Part shown: positions 32,011 to 34,939 of the stretch, piece by piece | Layout: each line of letters opens with the position of its first letter | How positions within the stretch are numbered: the stretch's first letter is position 1 | Source of the DNA: Thermoflexales bacterium | GTDB lineage: Bacteria > Chloroflexota > Anaerolineae > J036 > Brachytrichaceae | Direction: 5' to 3' | DNA length: 34,939 nt | Assembly (NCBI GenBank): GCA_025057935.1 | Contig: JANWUW010000082.1 | Location: 1-34,939, forward strand | The notes under the pieces: generated by a model | Told to the model about the DNA's origin: nothing | Seen by the model: the letters and a program-made list of their open reading frames with translations, nothing else | Databases searched by the model: none | Position numbers and translations under genes: made by a program

Positions 32011-32706
32011 ATGAGTCGCGCGAAACGCTTCTTGCTGAAAGGCTTGATGCTAGCCCTTGGTCTCGCCCTTGCCTCGTCGCTGGCAGCGCCTGCTTCCGCG
32101 CAGCGCGGACGCAGGGCACCCGACTTCCACGTTCTTGATATCAATGGACGCGAAATCTGGCTAAGCAAGCAGCTCAGAGGCTGCGGCGTAGTGCTCTACT
32201 TCTTTCACTCACGCTGTGAGACATGTGCTAGGCTCTTGCCAAAGCTTGTAGAAGCACACCGAGAGTTTCGCGATAAGGGAGTGGTGTTCATCGGCATCGC
32301 AACTTTCGACGATGGCGTGCGCGAGTTCGTTGCTCAGCATGGGGTACCGTTCAGCGTAGTGACCGAACATGCCTATGCAATTGGGGAAGCGTACAAGGTC
32401 ACAGTTGAAGTTCCCCAGAACTCACCCACTTATCAAATGTGGGTTCAGGATGGGTCTATCGAGCCAGGCGAGAAGGTCTGGATCCATCTCCCAAGCAGTG
32501 TAGTACTCATCTCTAGAAACGGCATCATCCAGCTTGGTCCAGAAGAGTGGTCGTTAGGATCAGATGGCAGTTTGCGTCGTAGGCGCATTGACCCCCGAAC
32601 CGCCGAAACCCGCCCAGTTGCTGGTCCACCTACTGACGTGATGAGCGCAGTGCGCGCCATCGTGGCAGACAAGACTTGCAAGGTTGGGCGCGACGTGTTA
32701 CCATGA
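32011..32706 (+). CDS. Secreted thioredoxin-fold protein with CETC motif
   Basis: A 231-residue protein with a signal peptide (MSRAKRFLLKGLMLALGLAL..., predicted cut after ASA near 30) and a redoxin/AhpC-TSA-like thioredoxin fold. VVLYFFHSRCETCARLLPKLVEAHREF carries the active-site CxxC; FIGIATFDDGVREFVAQHGVPFSVV is the usual next strand and helix. Proteins of this type keep thiols reduced or oxidised outside the cytoplasm, for example in cytochrome maturation. The coding sequence is visibly less GC-rich than its neighbours (28 of 60 bases G/C at 32401-32460). The start has a good Shine-Dalgarno. It ends before a terminator at 32744. Confidence 0.85.
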   Translation: MSRAKRFLLKGLMLALGLALASSLAAPASAQRGRRAPDFHVLDINGREIWLSKQLRGCGVVLYFFHSRCETCARLLPKLVEAHREFRDKGVVFIGIATFDDGVREFVAQHGVPFSVVTEHAYAIGEAYKVTVEVPQNSPTYQMWVQDGSIEPGEKVWIHLPSSVVLISRNGIIQLGPEEWSLGSDGSLRRRRIDPRTAETRPVAGPPTDVMSAVRAIVADKTCKVGRDVLP

Positions 32707-32743
32707 TTGGCAGGTAAACTCCTCCGCTGCGTCCGCGGCATCG

Positions 32744-32789
32744 CGCCACACTGCAAGCGCAAACGCTCAGCAGTGTGGCGTTATTTGTT
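32744..32789 (+). terminator. Intrinsic terminator after the thioredoxin-like gene
   Basis: CGCCACACTGC and GCAGTGTGGCG form an 11-bp stem with a second small stem (AGCG-CAAA-CGCT) in the loop, followed by TTATTTGTT. It lies 38 bp past the thioredoxin-like stop and ahead of the chelatase genes. Confidence 0.7.
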
Positions 32790-32873
32790 CGACAAGCACA
32801 CCGCTTGGGTGAGGCATCTCGAATGAAGAAGCGAGCGTGGCACGTGCGTGTGATAGCATAGAAGCGCGGTTCT

Positions 32874-33980
32874 ATGACAATCATCTATCCCTTCACTGCC
32901 ATCGTCGGCCAAGAGCGGATGAAGCGTGCCCTGATCCTCAACGCGATCCATCCGCAGATCGGCGGCGTGCTCATCCGCGGCGAGCGCGGCACAGCGAAGA
33001 GCACCGCGGCGCGCGCGCTCGCTGCTCTCCTGCCTGAGATCGAAGTCTTCGAAGACGACCCCTTCTCTTGTGACCCGCATAACCCTGCCACCTACACCGA
33101 AGACCTCAAGCGCCGCATCGCTGCCGGCGACGTGCCAAAGATCATCAAGCGCAAAACCCGCTTCGTCAACCTCCCCGTGAGTGCTACTGAAGACCGCGTG
33201 GTGGGCACTCTCGACATCGAGAAAGCCATCCAGAAGGGCGAGAAACACTTCGAGCCGGGCATCCTGGCGATGGCAAACCGAGGCGTGCTTTACGTGGACG
33301 AGGTGAACCTGCTCGACGATCACATCGTGGATTTGCTGCTGGACGTGGCGGCGATGGGGGTGAACGTCGTAGAGCGAGAAGGAGTGAGCTTTTCGCACCC
33401 GGCGCGCTTCGTGCTGATCGGCTCAATGAACCCGGAGGAGGGCGACTTGCGCCCACAGTTGCTCGACCGCTTCGCGCTCTGCGTTGACGTGGTCGGCATC
33501 CGCGACCCGAAAGCGCGCATGACCATTCTGGAGCGACACCTTGCCTTTGAGTCAGACCCTGCCGGCTTTGTGCAGCAGTGGCAGCCCTACGAGCGAGCGC
33601 TTACACAGGAGATCGCTGAGGCGCGCGAGCGCTTGCCGCGCGTGCAGCACACGCAGCAAGACCTAGCGTTGATTGCCAACCTCGTCGCCTCGCTGGGCGT
33701 AGACGGTCACCGCGCCGATTTGGTGATTCTGAAGACAGCGCGCGCACACGCCGCCTTCATGGGGCGCGAGCACATCACAGAGCAGGACATCTTGATCGCT
33801 GCTGAGCTAGCGCTGCCGCACCGCCTCAAGCGTCATCCGTTTCAGGACACTGAGCAAGCGCTGGCGATGCTGCACGAGAAACTACGCCAGATCGAGCAAC
33901 AAACACAAGCCAACCACAAGCCGCAAGAACAGCTACCGCCTCAAGCGGGTGAAGAGGCAAAAAAAGCGAAGCGGGGCTGA
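32874..33980 (+). CDS. AAA+ metal-chelatase small subunit (ChlI/BchI-like); zero-frame product
   Basis: A 368-residue AAA+ ATPase of the magnesium/cobalt chelatase I type, which drives metal insertion into a tetrapyrrole by ATP hydrolysis. YPFTAIVGQERMKRALI is the usual start; Walker A is GERGTAKST (36-44), Walker B is GVLYVDEVNLLDDHIVDLLLDVAAMG (137-162) with DE at 142-143, and the sensor region is RFVLIGSMNPEEGDLRPQLLDRF (178-200). After about 340 a lysine/glutamine/proline-rich tail leads into the frameshift signal. Zero-frame reading stops at TGA 33978. Read through a -1 shift at codon 364 it becomes a roughly 688-residue fused I-D protein. The large subunit (CobN/BchH) is not in the window, so cobalt versus magnesium is open. 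Confidence 0.93.
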   Translation: MTIIYPFTAIVGQERMKRALILNAIHPQIGGVLIRGERGTAKSTAARALAALLPEIEVFEDDPFSCDPHNPATYTEDLKRRIAAGDVPKIIKRKTRFVNLPVSATEDRVVGTLDIEKAIQKGEKHFEPGILAMANRGVLYVDEVNLLDDHIVDLLLDVAAMGVNVVEREGVSFSHPARFVLIGSMNPEEGDLRPQLLDRFALCVDVVGIRDPKARMTILERHLAFESDPAGFVQQWQPYERALTQEIAEARERLPRVQHTQQDLALIANLVASLGVDGHRADLVILKTARAHAAFMGREHITEQDILIAAELALPHRLKRHPFQDTEQALAMLHEKLRQIEQQTQANHKPQEQLPPQAGEEAKKAKRG

Positions 33981-34013
33981 ACGACGGCGCGGAGACGTCG
34001 GACAGCCCCTCGC
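33959..34013 (+). other. Programmed -1 ribosomal frameshift signal
   Basis: The heptamer AAAAAAA (33959-33965) is in the correct phase, A AAA AAA, with both AAA codons (K363, K364) in the zero frame. Seven nt later, GGGGCTG (33973-33979) pairs with CAGCCCC (34003-34009); a 2x2 internal loop separates it from an inner stem CGACG (33982-33986) with CGTCG (33996-34000) and a 9-nt loop. Outer GCGA (33966-33969) can also pair with TCGC (34010-34013). The zero-frame TGA (33978-33980) lies at the end of the first stem arm. A -1 slip enters the VWA frame directly. Confidence 0.85.
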
Positions 34014-34939
34014 AGCCGATGCAGCAGACAGTGCCCGCCGTGCCGCAGAGCGCGCAGGATTGGGTCGGCGGGAAGAAGGTGGAGAGCGGTGCCACCTTTC
34101 GCACACGCAAGCTCAACACGCCGCTGGACAAACTCACGCGCAACGTAGCTGGCAAACGCAGCATGACGCGCACCAAACGCAAACGCGGTCGCTACATCAA
34201 AGCTGTGCCGCTGAGGGGGCGCGTGGAAGACCTCGCTTTCGACGCGACTTTGCGCGCTGCAGCACTGCATCAACAGGCGCGCCGCCGCGAGGCGCTGATG
34301 AGCAACGGAAGCGATGCAGCGCTGCCCGCCTTCTTCGTCCGCCCAGTGGACTACCATCGCAAAGTGCGCGTGCGCCGCGCAGCAAATTTGATCCTGTTCG
34401 TGGTTGACGCCTCGTGGAGCATGGCGGTTGCCGAGCGCATGGCAGCGACGAAAGGCGCAATCATGTCGCTGCTCACTGACGCTTATCAGCGCCGCGACCG
34501 CGTGGGATTGATCGTGTTCCAGAAGAACAGCGCCACGTTAGTGCTGCCGCCCACATCCTCCGTCGAGCTGGCGCAGAAGGCACTGCGCGAAATCCCTGTC
34601 GGCGGCAAAACGCCGCTCAGCGCGGGGCTGGCGCTGGCGCTGCATGTCGTGCAGCGCGAAAGGCGCCTGCACCCTGAGGTGATGCCGCTGCTCATTATCC
34701 TAACGGACGGCGCGGGCAATGTAAGCATCGGCAACCTGCCGCCGCAAGTCGAGGCGCATCGCATCGCCAACCAGATCCGCGACGCGTGCATCCGCGCTGT
34801 TGTCGTCAACATGGAGCACGCGGCGTTTGATCAAGGGCTTGCGCGCAAGCTCGCAGAGCAAATGGACGCGCGCTGCCTCTCGCTGCGCGAGCTACACGCC
34901 GACGTGCTCTACGAGGCAGTCAAGAAGGAGCTGCGGTAG
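33965..34939 (+). CDS. VWA metal-chelatase subunit (ChlD/BchD-like C-terminal part), probably reached by -1 frameshift
   Basis: A VWA-domain protein matching the C-terminal half of ChlD. From an ATG at 34019 it would be 306 residues; the frame is open from 33953 and, entered by the shift at 33965, adds SEAGLNDGAETSDSPSQP before that methionine. The region RKLNTPLDKLTRNVAGKRS, GRYIKAVPLRGRVEDLAFDATLRAAALHQ is ChlD-like, and the MIDAS is complete: DASWSM, T in GGKTPLS and D in ILTDGAG. There is no Shine-Dalgarno or -10 box at ATG 34019, which supports entry from the upstream frame. The stop TAG is the last codon of the window. Its partner ATPase sits immediately upstream. Confidence 0.9.
   Translation, partial: SEAGLNDGAETSDSPSQPMQQTVPAVPQSAQDWVGGKKVESGATFRTRKLNTPLDKLTRNVAGKRSMTRTKRKRGRYIKAVPLRGRVEDLAFDATLRAAALHQQARRREALMSNGSDAALPAFFVRPVDYHRKVRVRRAANLILFVVDASWSMAVAERMAATKGAIMSLLTDAYQRRDRVGLIVFQKNSATLVLPPTSSVELAQKALREIPVGGKTPLSAGLALALHVVQRERRLHPEVMPLLIILTDGAGNVSIGNLPPQVEAHRIANQIRDACIRAVVVNMEHAAFDQGLARKLAEQMDARCLSLRELHADVLYEAVKKELR

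Noticed and set aside
32700-32780. Possible cobalamin riboswitch before the chelatase genes
   Set aside because: GGTAAACTCC followed by GCTGCGTCCGC faintly resembles the B12-riboswitch core, but the expected upstream conserved segment is not found, the region overlaps the terminator of the preceding gene, and the GCCACTG box is interrupted.
34019-34040. Independent start of the VWA subunit
   Set aside because: ATG 34019 has no Shine-Dalgarno or -10 box and falls just beyond the hairpin; the upstream extension of the frame is plausible protein, so entry by frameshift is better supported. It cannot be fully excluded.

Overview
The window is GC-rich DNA from a bacterial chromosome with short intergenic gaps. 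The gene content is mostly housekeeping: pyrG, rpsP-khpA-rimM-dprA, dnaX-ybaB-recR, pth, tilS, mutS2, argS and cdsA. I see no phage, insertion sequence, CRISPR array, rRNA or tRNA. The character of the proteins (a Kelch-LuxR membrane regulator, an Uma2-family protein, many secreted or single-span proteins of unknown function) and the two-part AAA+/VWA chelatase make Chloroflexota, probably an Anaerolineae-like thermophile or photoheterotroph lineage, my best guess. That assignment is inference and no marker in the window proves it.

Layout. 1-3103 (minus): pyrG, an ATP-grasp enzyme and a GT4 glycosyltransferase cut by the left edge. 3305-5526 (plus): rpsP, khpA, rimM, dprA, divergent from pyrG, with the two promoters overlapping. 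5586-7144 (plus): quinone oxidoreductase and a PRPP-dependent phosphoribosyltransferase. 7134-11388 (minus): dnaX, ybaB, recR and a small membrane protein, then a secreted/anchored protein with pth. 11462-15836: TPR membrane protein, class V aminotransferase, FAD oxidoreductase, alpha/beta hydrolase. 15826-18288 (minus): tilS and a LuxR-TM-Kelch protein. 18371-24380 (plus): small membrane protein, mutS2, a FeoB transport core without GTPase domain, argS. 24474-28918: a sugar cluster, with a TIM-barrel isomerase and Gfo/Idh dehydrogenase on plus converging on an L-fucose/arabinose isomerase-family protein with MgtC on minus. 29082-30987 (minus): Uma2 protein, Trm112-like zinc protein, OB-fold protein. 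31079-34939 (plus): cdsA, a secreted thioredoxin-like protein, and the chelatase I/D pair ending exactly at the right edge.

The most striking observation is at 33959-34013. The AAA+ (I-type) frame and the VWA (D-type) frame of the metal chelatase overlap at a correctly phased A AAA AAA heptamer. It is followed after 7 nt by a strong two-part hairpin that contains the zero-frame stop codon. The VWA frame has no convincing start of its own. This is a textbook layout for programmed -1 frameshifting and would make a 368-residue small subunit and a roughly 688-residue fused medium subunit from one gene.

A second genome-scale signal is that about sixteen genes carry a TANNNT-type -10 box (often TACAAT) ending only 6-11 nt before the start codon. 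This implies leaderless or nearly leaderless mRNAs as the normal mode here. A minority of genes (pyrG, rpsP, the sugar operon, the fucose-isomerase-family gene and the thioredoxin-like gene) have a Shine-Dalgarno sequence, and four of these have a visible leader region. Other points of interest are an intrinsic terminator in the pyrG leader, an ArgRS whose HIGH motif reads TLGT, and a DnaX lacking its zinc-binding cysteines.
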